NCBI GenBank assembly: GCA_038025085.1
Contig: CM076152.1
Location: forward strand, 26,372,001 to 26,436,000
From: Tetragonia tetragonoides
Taxonomy: Eukaryota > Streptophyta > Magnoliopsida > Caryophyllales > Aizoaceae
DNA length: 64,000 nt
Reading direction: 5' to 3'
Position 1 is the first letter of the stretch, and every line of letters starts with the position of its first letter. Of this stretch, positions 33,123 through 44,399 are shown in pieces. The translations under genes were made by a program, and so were the position numbers. The notes beneath the pieces are model-generated. The model ran no database searches, was not told the origin of the DNA, and saw only the letters and a program-made list of their open reading frames with translations.

Positions 33123-35549
33123 GACCTAGCAAACGGGTCGGTCGGGTCGGGTTTTGGTCAGTCAAATACGGGTCGGGTTAAATACGGGTCGGGTCAAATA
33201 CGGGTCGAATACATCGGGCCAAATACGGATTCGGTTTCGGGTTACCCAACGAGTTTGACAAATATTGTCTCACAACATTCGGGTTCGGGTCGGGTCATTT
33301 CCGGTTGGAATCTTGTCGGGTCGAGTTTCGGTCGAGTCTGTGGCGGGTCGGGTTCGGGTCGAGTAAGTTTTTTCCAGCTTTACTCTCTCACAACCGTGAC
33401 CTTTCCCCTTCCCTTGCTGTCGCCGGCCACCAGGCCAGCCACCGGACTCCTTCCGTCGCCGGTAACCTCCTCTTCTCCCCCTCTCTTTCTCTTTCTCTTT
33501 CGCATGTTATGTTTCGCCCCTCCCCTGTTTTCGCAAATCGTGGCCTACCGCGCCACCGCGGCGCCACCGCGGCGCCACCAGGGCGCGCCTGGGTGGTCGT
33601 CGGCGATTGGTCGGCATTGCTGAGCCACCCCCGCGCTCCCTCTCTCGCTCAGCCATTCTCTTTTTCTCTCGCGAGCTCTCTCTCCCTCCCTCTCGCAAAC
33701 TCGCGTTTTCTCTCTCTTCCGTCGTCGGTGCTCCGGCGAGCCACCGCCGACCATGGTGGTTGGTGGGTGGTGGTCTTGGTGATGGGCTAGGCCATGGGCC
33801 CCATGCATGGGTGATCGTGGCCTAGGTTCGAAAAACCAATTAGGGTTTCGATTTGTATTTTCGTTTTTAATTTATTTCGTATTTTCAGTATTTTTCAAAT
33901 TTTTTATTTTTTGGTCCTCATTTGGAACATGAATTCGGATTTTCGAAAGCCTATATTGATTGAAATAAATCAAGGAATTACAATAAAATATGTAGATTAA
34001 TATTTTGTTACTGTTTAGATTTTCGTATTTACTGATTATGTCTCGGTAACAGTATTGAATTAGGACCTAACGGACAAGGGTGATCGGGTCATGATCTGGA
34101 AGCTTACCTACTGTCTAATGAGCGTTTTTTTATTAGGTAAGCGATTGTGCCTACCTCTTCCGAAAACCCACAAAAAGGTGTTGATTTGTTAAGTGCTAAT
34201 TGCCTAATTGTTGTGAATTTAATATGCGAAGCATGATTAAACTATATCGTCGTTAATTATGAGAATTAGAAATATATTCTTCGCTGTAATTATGAAATAT
34301 AATGAGCATGTTGAGTTTATACTGTTTCGTTAATTAATTAGTTCATATGCTAATTATTGAATGAGTATGGTGATGTGAATTGTTAGTATTATTATGATAT
34401 AATATACGTGCTAATTGAAATGGGATGTTATTGAGTGCTAATGAGCACCTAATATACTTTGTTGGATTATTTGTTGAAAGTGTAATTTTTGGATAACTTG
34501 TTTTACTGCCGAAGTGTTGCCGAAATTTCATTAGACATATATGAAGCATGATTATTCTTAATGTGCATTAATGTTATTATCATCATTATTATTTTTCATT
34601 GTCATAAGCAAGAAATGAAGTAGTGAGTCGTGAGTCTCGTTGTACCACTAAGTCAACAAATGCAAATTACGTGAATTTAATTGTAAATGAGAATAAGAAT
34701 CCTAATGGATCCCTAGGAGTAGTCGAGCAATAAGGACAGTATTTAATTGATGTATTCTAGTGATACGTGATTCCCAAGTTACTTATGGACACCTCGTAGC
34801 GTGGTCGGCATGGATCATTCCCCATTTCTTAATTCTCTATGTATCGATTATTATGTTAGAGATAGTGTGAATATACACAAGAGTAAGTCCATGGCATGTC
34901 AATATCAATCGATGAACAGTATGGGTAATCGTTGTTCGATTCGCTCTCTTATTACTCTAATCAAGATGGATTGTCGGTTGGTGTTCGAATGATCACTAAA
35001 GCAAGATTTGCAAGTAATTGAATATTGAGTATGCGTGTGCTTAAATGTATGACTACTTGTGCATGAAAATGAATTTCAAAGATTTTTCTAAAACCCAGGT
35101 AAGGTTTGTGAAAATGTTTTTACTGGGTATGGACGATGTTTATTCAGTTTATCTGATTTTTATTTTCTTTTGTTTCTTCTCTTTTCTTATGTACCTTGTT
35201 GCAGATGTTGCTGAGTGAGGACGTGTAGCCTTAGCGTTAGATGTTGGCTTGTTCTCTAGACCAGTTATTTCTTTAAGATTGTGGAATTTTGGTTTTTGCG
35301 CTTGAAGGCAAAGTTGTAATACTTTAATGGACTTAAGTTCACTTTATAGACAACTCTGATATTTATGTTTTATTTCGTTTTAGTTTGTTTAGTTTGCTCC
35401 CTTTTGATACATAGCTTTTCTTTCTACTTAGCATTTATTCCTTAGCGATAAATTCCAGTAGCATCCCTAGGGACGGTTCAGTGGTGTCTAGTCATGTATA
35501 ATGACGTCGATAGTTCCCAGTAAATCGTTGTAAATTCGGGGGTGTTACA
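32854..35549 (+). repeat. Main 5' LTR segment of element B, first ~140 bp missing
   Basis: Colinear with the 3' LTR from about position 140 of the LTR to the end GGGGGTGTTACA at 35549. TATATAAG at 32986-32993 is a likely TATA box, lost in the 3' LTR copy (TATGTAAA). A pyrimidine-rich block with (CT)n follows (33040-33120). A 250-bp GGGTC-rich insert at 33121-33367 is absent from the 3' LTR. Confidence 0.85.
33121..33367 (+). repeat. GGGTCGGGT-rich insert in LTR
   Basis: Short irregular repeats of CGGGT, GGGTCGGGT and AAATACGGGTCGGG occupy about 245 bp between CT-rich LTR sequence on both sides. The same LTR place at 46440-46485 lacks it. Open frames run through it but resemble nothing known. 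It may be a small non-autonomous DNA element; no clean terminal repeats were found. Confidence 0.6.
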
Positions 35550-35634
35550 ATTACCCATACTGTTCATCAATTGATATTGACAGTAGAGTAAGTCCATGGC
35601 ATGTCAATATTAATCGATGAGCAGTATGGGTAAT
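35550..35634. repeat. Inverted repeat (hairpin) at LTR junction
   Basis: Left arm 35550-35581 and right arm 35603-35634 (32 nt each, 3 mismatches) are inverted copies around a 21-nt loop. The left arm, starting ATTACCCATACTG, is the reverse complement of a normal mid-LTR segment at about 34903-34934. Confidence 0.9.
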
Positions 35635-36275
35635 CGTTGTTCTATTCGCTTTCTTATTAATCTAATCAAGATGGTTTGTCTGTTTGTGTTCGAATGATCA
35701 CGTAAGCAAGAATTGCATATAATTGGATATTAAGTATGCGTGTGCTTGAATGTATGACTACTTGTGCATGGAAATGAATTTAAATGATTCTTCTAAAACC
35801 CATGTAAGGTTTTTGCGAAAGTGATTTTACTGGGTATGGACGACGTTTATTCAGTTTATCTGATTTTTGTATTCTTTTGTTTCTTCTCTTTTCTTCTGTA
35901 CCTTGTTTTTGTCACGGAAACCAAGGTGCAGGTGTTGTCGAGTGAGGACGATTAGCTTCGAGGTTAATTGTGGGCTTGTCCTCTAGACTTATTATTTATT
36001 TAGGTTTATGGGATTTTTGGTTTGTGCCCTAGAAGGAAATGTTGTAATAATAATTTAGTAGACTTAAGTTCACTTGATAGACAACTCTGATATTAATGTT
36101 TAGCTTGTTTAGATGCTTCCTTTGATACCTAGCTTTTCTTTTTGCGTAGCATTTATTCCTTAGTGATAAATATTGCAGTAACAACCCTCGAATTTGGGAT
36201 GGTTCAGTGGTGTCGAGTCATGTATAATGACGTCGATAGCTCCCTGGAAATCATTGCAAATTCGGGGGTGTTACA
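35582..36275 (+). repeat. Third LTR segment of element B, mid-to-end
   Basis: Repeats the mid-to-end part of the LTR (AGAGTAAGTCCATGG... to GGGGGTGTTACA at 36275) directly after a complete LTR end at 35549. It is followed by the PBS at 36278. So the functional 5' LTR end is this segment, and the one before it is a partial duplicate. Confidence 0.85.
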
Positions 36276-36466
36276 AATAGTATCCGAACCCTAGGTTTAG
36301 AAGGTTTCATATGTTTAATAAATGAATTAATAAAGATTCGTTTCATTTTGGGGAAAATAAAATGTAATAAAAATCGTTGAGCGTAGTAGTCCTAGAAGTT
36401 AGGAATTACTTGAAATCACCTTAATTGTGATTTAAATGTCCTTATTATTTTATTGCCCTTTTGTAG
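36276..36466 (+). promoter_or_regulatory. PBS and leader of element B
   Basis: TAGTATCCGAACCCTAGG at 36278 resembles the initiator tRNA-Met complement with changes; the copy at 50191 reads TGGTATCCGAGCCCTAGG. The leader is about 190 bp with no coding potential. Confidence 0.7.
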
Positions 36467-37420
36467 ATGGAAATTATTCGTTTGACCGCGATGAAATTGA
36501 CTAAAGGTAGGAAACCGCTAGCGATGATTGTTGCACCTGAGCATGAGGTGGAATAGGTGCATGCCTCTGATAGCGAGCCAACGCACGACGAGCGTGACGA
36601 GGCCGCATCTATGCCCGTGGCCTGGCGCACGACATTAGCGTGCACGTGGTGGACCAACCAGCGAATGGTGATCACGATGGCAACATGCCAATCGATCTCA
36701 ACCATGACTTGGAAGCTAGTGAGGATCCTGATTCTGAAGAAGAACCTACTAAGTCCTAACTAAGGGTGGAAATGCTCCTGCTGACGAGCCGAGCGTTGAG
36801 CCTAACTTTGTAGATCTCGAGATGCGATTTGAGTATGGAGCTGGAGTCCCTGATTCACCTAGCATGCCAGACTTAGAGGATATTAGTAATGCAAGCGGCT
36901 GCAACTCTGTACCTCCTTCGCCTTCTTCTGATGTATCTCCTCTTGGAGCCTTTCTTTGCCATTGATGCTGAGCTAGATGACATCCCTGCCTGCCTCCATC
37001 ATGCATACACTATGTTCCATCGATACGAATATGTGAATCGCACGAGGATACACCAAGGTTTTTGGATTGAACTTTTGCTAGTTAGCTTACCAAACATCCA
37101 TCCTTGGAGAGGTCTCAGGGAGAAGTATGACAATGTGGTGTTGAAGAGTGGCTACGTCAACGACGAGAAGTATGGCAAGGGCGACCGTTGGGCGCTGAGT
37201 TTCCAATGTGTTGGTATTGACCTATGCTTGTCTTAGTTTGAGTGGAAGGTTAACCACGTCTTAGTGCCTGCTCTAAAGGACATCTGTGAGAGCTGCTAGT
37301 CAACGAAACGCAAGCTTGTGGATAACTTTAGAGGACGCTTTATGCCTCAAAAGTACAGAAATGACGAGCATCCTTACATTCCATCTAGGGAAGTCAAGCC
37401 AAGCTAAGAGGGAGGATGAC
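36467..37420 (+). pseudogene. Unrecognised coding remnant upstream of gag
   Basis: Codon-like sequence with several stops and shifts. The first frame starts MEIIRLTAMKLTKGRKPLAM at about 36467, then Asp/Glu/Ser-rich stretches follow. Frame 36889-37236 has DAELDDIPACLHHAYTMFHR, HRYEYVNRTRIHQGFWIELL and KYGKGDRWALSFQC. After a stop, EWKVNHVLVPALKDICESC continues toward 37420. I do not recognise the family; it is not the usual gag (that begins near 38056). It could be an extra ORF of this lineage or a captured host segment. Confidence 0.45.
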
Positions 37421-38055
37421 CATGATACACCTCCTGGATCGAAGCAAAACCCCGTCGAGGTTTAGTTGTTTTGTTGACTAGGGTTAGTCTTTTTGTTTAG
37501 AAACATTATTTCATTATTGTGATGACCCTGCGTGGTCAAGATTGGTTTGGTGTGATGTAGTTGCCTAACCCACAAATAATAATGACTCTTATTTATTTTG
37601 CAATCTATCTTATTGCAAAACTATTTCATTTGGTTATATGAATATCGTGGTAATTTGTTTACATCATTGTCGTTGTCACATATTTTCATGGTTGAATAAA
37701 AGCATGAATGCTATCTCATATCGTCGTGACATGATTCGAAATCCATCTCGATTTTATGACAAAATTTTTGATTGCATTATCAATTCATTTGTGAGCCAAG
37801 AGCTAAAGCATATCAATATGATTATGTGTGATTTTTTTTATTGCTCTACTAGAATAGTATGGAGCCTCAATGTGTGAATTATGAATGTCATTGTTTATTC
37901 ATGTAAGACCAATGTGTCTAAAGAGAAAGGTTTCAATTACAACATATTTCTCTCAATTAGACCTTAATAAGTTGAGATGTACAAATTATTTGAATGGTGT
38001 TCATACCATTACTTTTATATTCTCAGATCGCGAAATGACAACTAACGTCGATATA
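37421..38055 (+). other. Non-coding spacer before gag
   Basis: AT-rich sequence with scattered short open frames (37638-37877, 37885-38106) that show no family resemblance. I see nothing else in it. Confidence 0.5.
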
Positions 38056-38531
38056 ATCGCGACAAATGGAACGCCAAGAGCAAATGGAGACCGCACATGC
38101 TTCTGAAACATGCAGTTTCCAAGACTTTGACGCTCTTAAACCTTCTACGTTCGAGGGTGGTGCTGATCTGACTAAATTGTTACATTGAGTTCAAAAATTT
38201 GTTCCTCGCTATGAGTTGGCCTAACAACATGAAGATTAGCTTTGCGACGTATTACCTGAAGGGTGAGGCCAATAAATGGTGGAACTATGTGCGAACTGAC
38301 TTGCTTGCAGTGCCGAACTATAATTGGGATCGTTTTAAGGAATCCATTCGTGCTAGATTTTATCCTAGTTTCCTACGATGCCTGAAACAACGTGAGTTTG
38401 AAGGGTTGAGCCAAGACAAGCTGTCTGTGGCTGAGTATGCTGCCAAGTTCAACGAGCTTGCTAATTTTGCTCCTAATCTGCTGACAACTGAAGCTGAACG
38501 AATCAAAAGGTTCGAGGATAGACTGAAATGG
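38056..38531 (+). pseudogene. gag N-terminal part of element B
   Basis: Translation shows FQDFDALKPSTFEGGADLTK, then after a stop YYLKGEANKWWNYVRTDLL, NYNWDRFKESIRARFYPSFL, KQREFEGLSQDKLSVAEYAA and TEAERIKRFEDRLKW, a good Retrotrans_gag domain of the chromovirus type. The frame is interrupted at residue W of DRLKW by the solo LTR beginning at 38532 and resumes at 41869. Two stops near 38190 and 38215 already damage it. Gag would form the particle shell. Confidence 0.88.
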
Positions 38532-40133
38532 TGTAACGCCCCGGATTGGATATCTCTTAAATAAACATGCTTATAGGCCCTAAATCCAATCAAAGACATT
38601 ACTGTCGTACTTGTAACAAGACAAACACAAGGCAAAGAATGATAAAGAGTACAACAACAAACTGAATTATATTATATTATAACAGCGGATATTACATAGT
38701 TGTATTGTTCCAAAACTACATCACTAGTTATATTACTAAGTCATACGGGGTTCTCCTCCGTTTGCGGAATCCACGGGGTCAAACAACAATAAAGACATGC
38801 AGTAAGCATGCACAAAAGGGTTCCTTCCATCCTTCAATATCTCCCTTGCCCAAAATCTGTTAAAAAGATATGATAGTCCACGCAAGAAGAGATGACACAA
38901 AAATTAAAGAAAATTAGCGAAGGCTAAGCAATACTCACCCCATTTTGAAAAATACATTTTGTTTATACTTAAAATACATTTAGCATTAACAACCATCACT
39001 TGGGATAATAGTAATAATACTCATAATAGTATCTTAAAGAGATTGTCTGTTCTTATAAACATAGTTAGTATATTTGTTTATGTACAAAGCCATGCACACG
39101 TACAAGATTCACATGCCAAGAGCATTAAGCAACCAATATCATACACAAACTCATAATCACTCAGAAAATGACCGTTGAGGTCTAATAAGATATTACGTAA
39201 CTCAAGTCATAACATGCAAAGATTAGACTCCTATGTTAGGTAGTGAGGAAGAGCCTAGCACAACTCACACTCTATGAGTCCTACACTCGGGTTCAATGAC
39301 CCTACAAATCATAATTCATTCGTTTGGCCTTTTGGCAATAATCATATCATCTCGGGTTTATTCCCTACAAACTCAGATTAAACCATGATAAGCAAGATAC
39401 TCAGGATTAGTTAATCCCTACAGCTTAATCAATAATGGGTTTAATCCTACAACATTTTAGTAAAGTGTGCACACTGGCATGCTCTTCAATTTCCGAAGGG
39501 TACCAAGTTTGGGAGCACACTACAAGTAGTTAGTAGACATGCTTATGTCTAAGTCGGTCATATTCATCGCAATAAACATGATTATATTAACATAAATCAC
39601 ACACTTCCCAAACTTGTTCCTTTTTACAATAATCTCTTAATCATGTCATATGTATTTGTACATGCATGTATATATAAACTCATAGGCTTATTATTACTCA
39701 ACTTCAATTCGGTCATTTGGACATGCACAACATAATTAATCAATACTTGTTCAATAACATAGCCGTAGCTTAACACGCAAATCAATCTTAAACTCACTCA
39801 ATCACCTTATACGCATACACATAAGTAATTGGGTAAATCATTAAACAACATCAATTGAACTTATCATCAAGATCGTAATTCATTCGGCCTTAGTCATATA
39901 ATTACCAAGCTTAAATAGTAAACCTTAATCTTTATATAATTATCAAGCAAAGATTAACATGCAACCTCATATCCTTTCGTTCATGCACATATTATCACCA
40001 AGCTTAGGTTACCAAATCTTAATCCATACGTATAATCAAGTAAGCATTAGCATACAACATCAAAGCCATTCGGCCATGTCACGAAAATAATCACATGTAA
40101 ACATTTTATAACTTTCACAATCTTGTCCATAAT

Positions 40134-40209
<76 letters not shown>

Positions 40210-41868
40210 CATATAATTATAAGAAATCCATGATTATCTTCTTTAGTTCATTAAAGCGAAATAAGGGGGTTTTAATGGACATGAGAATACGTTCCAAAAA
40301 CACACTTCCTATCCTAACTTTCTTGATCACTCACTACTAGCACAAGTCCCTAATTTAACAAACATGTTTAAGTGTTAATAAGCATTCTTTTTATTTCTTC
40401 TCTTGTTTATTCCTTTCGGCCTTCGGCCTTTTTATTACCGAAAATTACTCCTTTAATTCTCTAAATCTTTGTTAACATCTCATTTGATAATTCTTCTTTT
40501 ATTTTACCATTTATCTTTCGAAAATGTGACGTTCGCAATTAAAGGAAAGTTAGAGATAAATAGTGAATAAATGATTTTGGCCATAATGAGTCAAGATCAA
40601 GTTTACGTAAGGTTGTAAATGGACATGCAACAATAGATTTTGGGTTTTTAAGTCAAGATTAACTAGATTTTAGTGTCTTTAACCCTTTTTCCTTACAGCT
40701 TCGAATTATAGTCACAATTATACTTGCTAGGGTTTCTTCATTAATTATCATACTTTAGGTGATAATATTAACTTAAGCTTGAGATAAATATTAGTACAAA
40801 GAGGTAAACCTTGATGGTGTCTCTTGGTGGTTCTTGATGGTCCGGGAGCTTCACATTCAGGTGATGGTGGAGCCAAGGTGTTGATGGCGGTGGTGAAGAA
40901 AAGATGTGATGAACAAGTTAGAGTTTAGAATAAGAAGGAAATGATTATTAGAAACAAAGGAAATAATAAGGATGATTTAATGCATGAATTTGCTTACGTG
41001 TTCTTACGAAGTTTTCTTCTCTTTTCCCTTCTCTAACTTATGGCTTCCCCTTCTTCTTTCTTTACTTCATTTTGCTCTTGTTTACTTAGAAAGATTTGTG
41101 GTGTTGGATGAAGAATGATACAAAGAGAATATATGTTAGTGGTGGTGTACGGTTTTGGGAAGAGAAAGAGATGAGCACATGTGCTCTTTGTAAGCTTTTG
41201 AAAACTTTTGGTTTGCTCGCAAATATGGTACAAATCTTTGAGGAAGAGAATATGTAAGAAACTTTTGATCTTAATTGGTTTCTTATTTTGCTTTTGTTTA
41301 GTTTTATGAAGGTGAAAACCTTTTCTCTTCTTTCCCTTCTTCTTCTTCTTAACCGTAGCTCCCCCTCCCCCTTTATAGTTTTTACTTGTTTGATTTCTTA
41401 GCTTAGTTGCATTAGGAACATAGGAACATGGCATGTTTTCTAGTTTTAGCTTAGTAAGCATGGAAATACATGGTGTCAAGTCCATTACATGACAAATGGA
41501 AAGGTAGAGCATGCTAAGTTGACAAGTAAGTAGCTTAGGAGTCAAGGGTGAATAGTAAACCGATTAGGAAAATAAGGAAATCACTAATCCTAGCTTGATT
41601 ATCTACTAATTCGGTCATCAACATAAACAAAGGTCTAATCATGTCTAAGCATACCGTAAACATGAATTAAACAAGTAAATCATGTAGTTTAGCTAATTAA
41701 TCAAGTAGGTTTTAGTTTTAAACGAAATTAACATATAGTTTAGAAAATATTTACGTAAGTGCATCCATTAGACACGTTAATCCTACTTAGCAAACAAAGC
41801 GAAAAATTTTATGCTAATTAATTATTATTTTAGTTTAATAATTGAGTTTAGATTTTCGGGATACTACA
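38532..41868 (+). mobile_element. Solo LTR, 3,337 bp, chromovirus type
   Basis: TGTAACGCCCCGGATTGG at 38532 to GGATACTACA at 41868, flanked by the target duplication AATGG (38527-38531 and 41869-41873). Removing it rejoins gag of element B at DRLKW-DIQRFVAG. No internal coding domain is seen. A (TA)n array of about 70 bp lies at 40138-40208. The orientation is inferred from TGTAACGCCCC, typical of Tekay-like LTR starts. Length is at the high end for Tekay LTRs. Open frame 41033-41545 (minus) looks like chance. Confidence 0.92.
40138..40208. repeat. (TA)n microsatellite
   Basis: About 35 perfect TA units within the solo LTR. Confidence 0.97.
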
Positions 41869-42520
41869 AATGGGACATTCAACGTTTTGTCGCTGGACAA
41901 TCTGTCACTTTTCAGGAATCTTATGACAAGTCCCTCAATAAAGAGAGGATAGTAGGACATCGTGACACGCATCTGGGTAAGAACAAGCGCGACGAAGGCA
42001 ATCCCTCGCAGTCGAACAGTAGCGACAAGAGGCCAAGACCTAGTGGCAACAACAACAACTACCAAGGTGGTCAGAACCACGGTGCAAATAGGAATCGTGA
42101 CTCGAATAGTCATCGAGCTACGATAATGGCTAGAAGGAATACGCCCTATACTCGTTGTAACAAGATGCGTCCTGGTAAGGACTGTCGTGGTGACGTGCTG
42201 TAGTGCTATGAATGCAATAAGCCGGGTCACAAAGGTTTTGAATGTTGGAGCCAAGGTAGGAATGTTAACGGGAAGAACCGTGATAATAACTACAATCGTG
42301 GTGGGAATAATAATGCTATCGTGGTAATGGTGGTAATTACCATGAAAACGGGGGTTACAACAACAACAACAACAACAACAACAACCGCAACAACGCTGCT
42401 CTTGCCATGAACAACCAGGCACAAGCTCCTGCACCTTCTAATCCCGCGCCGAACAACAACAACAACAACAATAGAGGGGTTAATAGCAGAATTTTTGGGA
42501 TGAATCGCAATGAGGCAGAA
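41869..42520 (+). pseudogene. gag C-terminal/nucleocapsid part of element B
   Basis: Continues the gag interrupted at 38531: DIQRFVAGQSVTFQESYDKS, then a Lys/Arg/Asn-rich tail (KRDEGNPSQSNSSDKRPRPS), then CYECNKPGHKGFEC at about 42208-42250, a perfect C-x2-C-x4-H-x4-C zinc knuckle preceded by a stop (TAG) at about 42201. An Asn-rich stretch made by a CAA/AAC repeat (42356-42390 and 42455-42475) follows. The knuckle binds element RNA. At least one stop and one shift break the frame. Confidence 0.85.
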
Positions 42521-42854
42521 GCAAACCCAAACGTAATCGCTGGTACTTTTCTTGTTAATTCTTTTTCCGCTTTTGTGTTGTTTGATAGTGGTGATTGCAT
42601 TCTTTTCTTTCTAAAAGTTTTGCATCTAAGATAGACCTAGAACCTAGTTTAGTGTATAAGGTGAACATTATGATGCCTAATAGATCGAATGTTAGTTGTA
42701 GTTCGTTGTAAAAGAAGTGTTCGATTAGTATAGCTGCTTCCGAGCTACCGGCAGACTTGATTCAGTTCGAGTTGGGTAATTTGACGTTATTTTGGGAATG
42801 GACTGGTAATACAAGTTTAGGGCTAAGATAGAGTGCTTTGAAGAACGTGTTTCT
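42521..42854 (+). pseudogene. Aspartic protease of element B, degenerate
   Basis: NVIAGTFLVNSFSAFVLFDS then G-D-C at about 42530-42600: the D-S-G catalytic loop of a gypsy protease is intact (family: FDSGA). The expected following S-H-S-F stretch is altered and the frame breaks at about 42634. Pieces continue (KIDLEPSL-like, [14 protein letters not shown]) to the RT start at 42855. A single-nucleotide shift appears to separate them. Confidence 0.75.
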
Positions 42855-43790
42855 TTGCGAGGACCTAGAGGTAAGAAGATCACTTACCGAAGAGTTGTGG
42901 TCAAACCTATGCTAAAGGTGATGGTGACTATGAAAGTCAAGGAGTGCGCGACTAAGGGTGAAGCAATTTACCTTTGTCATGTGGTGGATACAAGTCGCGA
43001 GACGGAAGCTCCGCAGCCTATTCCTGTAGTTTCCGAGTACACCGACGTTTTTCTCGAAGAAATTCCCGGAATGCCTCCACAAGGCATTCTCGACTTTACG
43101 ATCGACCTAGCTCGAGGTTCTGCACCAATTTCGAAGGCATCGTATCTTATGGAACCTGCTGAGATGAAGAAACTGAAAACACAACTTGAGGAATTATTAG
43201 AGAAGGGATACGTACGTTCGAGTGTATCGCCTTGGGGCGCTCTTATTTTGTTTGTACGGAAGAAGGATGGTAGTATGAGACTGTGCATTGACTACCGCGA
43301 GTTGAACAAGATCACGATCAAGAATCGATACCCACTTCCCAGAATTAATGATCTGTTTGACCAACTGCGTGGAGTGTCTATTTTCACAAAGACAGACTTA
43401 AGATCAGGATACCATCAGTTGAAGATTTCCGAGCCTGACATTGCAAAGACCACGTTTAGGACGAGGTATGGGCACTACGAGTTCACTGTGATGCCTTTTG
43501 GGTTGACGAATGCGCCTGCAAAATTTATGGACTTGATGAAACCGTACATTCCAGCCTTACCTAGAGCAGTTTGTTGTAGTCTTTATTGATGATATTCTGG
43601 TTTACTCAAAGAACGCCGAGGAGCATAAGCGACACTTACGTACTATTTTGGAGATTCTGCGAAGACATAACTTTACGCGAAGTTGTCAAAGTGTGAGTTT
43701 TGGCTAGAAACGGTATCTTCCTAGGACACGTGGTGTCTAAGGATGGCGTGGCCGTAGATCCATAGAAGATTCAAGATGTTACAAATTGGC
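42855..43790 (+). pseudogene. Reverse transcriptase of element B
   Basis: Frame 42855-43589 has [75 protein letters not shown] (catalytic Asp) and [19 protein letters not shown] frameshift near 43560 moves the catalytic box [17 protein letters not shown] to another frame at about 43577-43610, with both aspartates intact. The thumb follows to about 43760 (GHVVSKDGVAVDP). A second shift lies in the thumb. Typical chromovirus RT. Confidence 0.93.
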
Positions 43791-43799
43791 CTAAACCGA

Positions 43800-44340
43800 C
43801 AACCAATAACCAAAGTTCGGAGTTTTCTTGGACTCAATGGCTAGTATAGACGATTTGTAAAAGGTTTCTCAAAGATCGCACAACCTATCACGAACTTGAT
43901 CAAGAAAACCACAAAGTTTGTATGGTCTAAAAAGTGTGAAGCTGCTTTTAAAGAGTTGAAGAAGCGTATAATGAGCGCACCAATTTTGACCTTGCCATCG
44001 AGAACTGAAGGACATGAGGTCTATAGTGACGCGTCTAAGCATGTCTTAGGTTGTGTTTTGATGCAACATGGAAAGGTTGTAGCTTACGGCTCACGACAAC
44101 TGAAGAAGCACGAGGATAATTACCCTACGCACGATCTAGAACTCACTGCTGTTGTATTCGCATTGAAGATTTGGCGAAATTACCTGTATGGTTCCGCAGT
44201 CAAGATGTTCACTAATGAAAAGAGTCTCAAATACATCTTTACATAGAAAGAGTTGAACATGCGCCAAAGGAGATGGCTAGAACTTCTGACAGAGTACGAC
44301 ATTGATATACAATATCATGAGGGTAAAGCGAATGTTGTCG
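43800..44340 (+). pseudogene. RNase H of element B
   Basis: Frame 43896-44246 contains [40 protein letters not shown] (catalytic Asp), [20 protein letters not shown] (catalytic Glu) and [20 protein letters not shown]; here FTNEKSL stands where the family usually has FTDHKSL, so the third catalytic Asp reads Asn. A TAG follows, then WLELLTEYDIDIQYHEGKAN and DDALSRK. RNase H removes template RNA after cDNA synthesis. Confidence 0.9.
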
Positions 44341-44399
44341 ATGATGCTTTGAGTAGGAAGACTCGATATACCTTAATCACTGCTTTAGTGCTTCCTAAG

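Noticed and set aside
41835..42600. Minus-strand frames with poly-Cys/Leu/Val opposite gag
   Set aside because: Shadows of the Asn-rich CAA/AAC repeat in gag on the plus strand.
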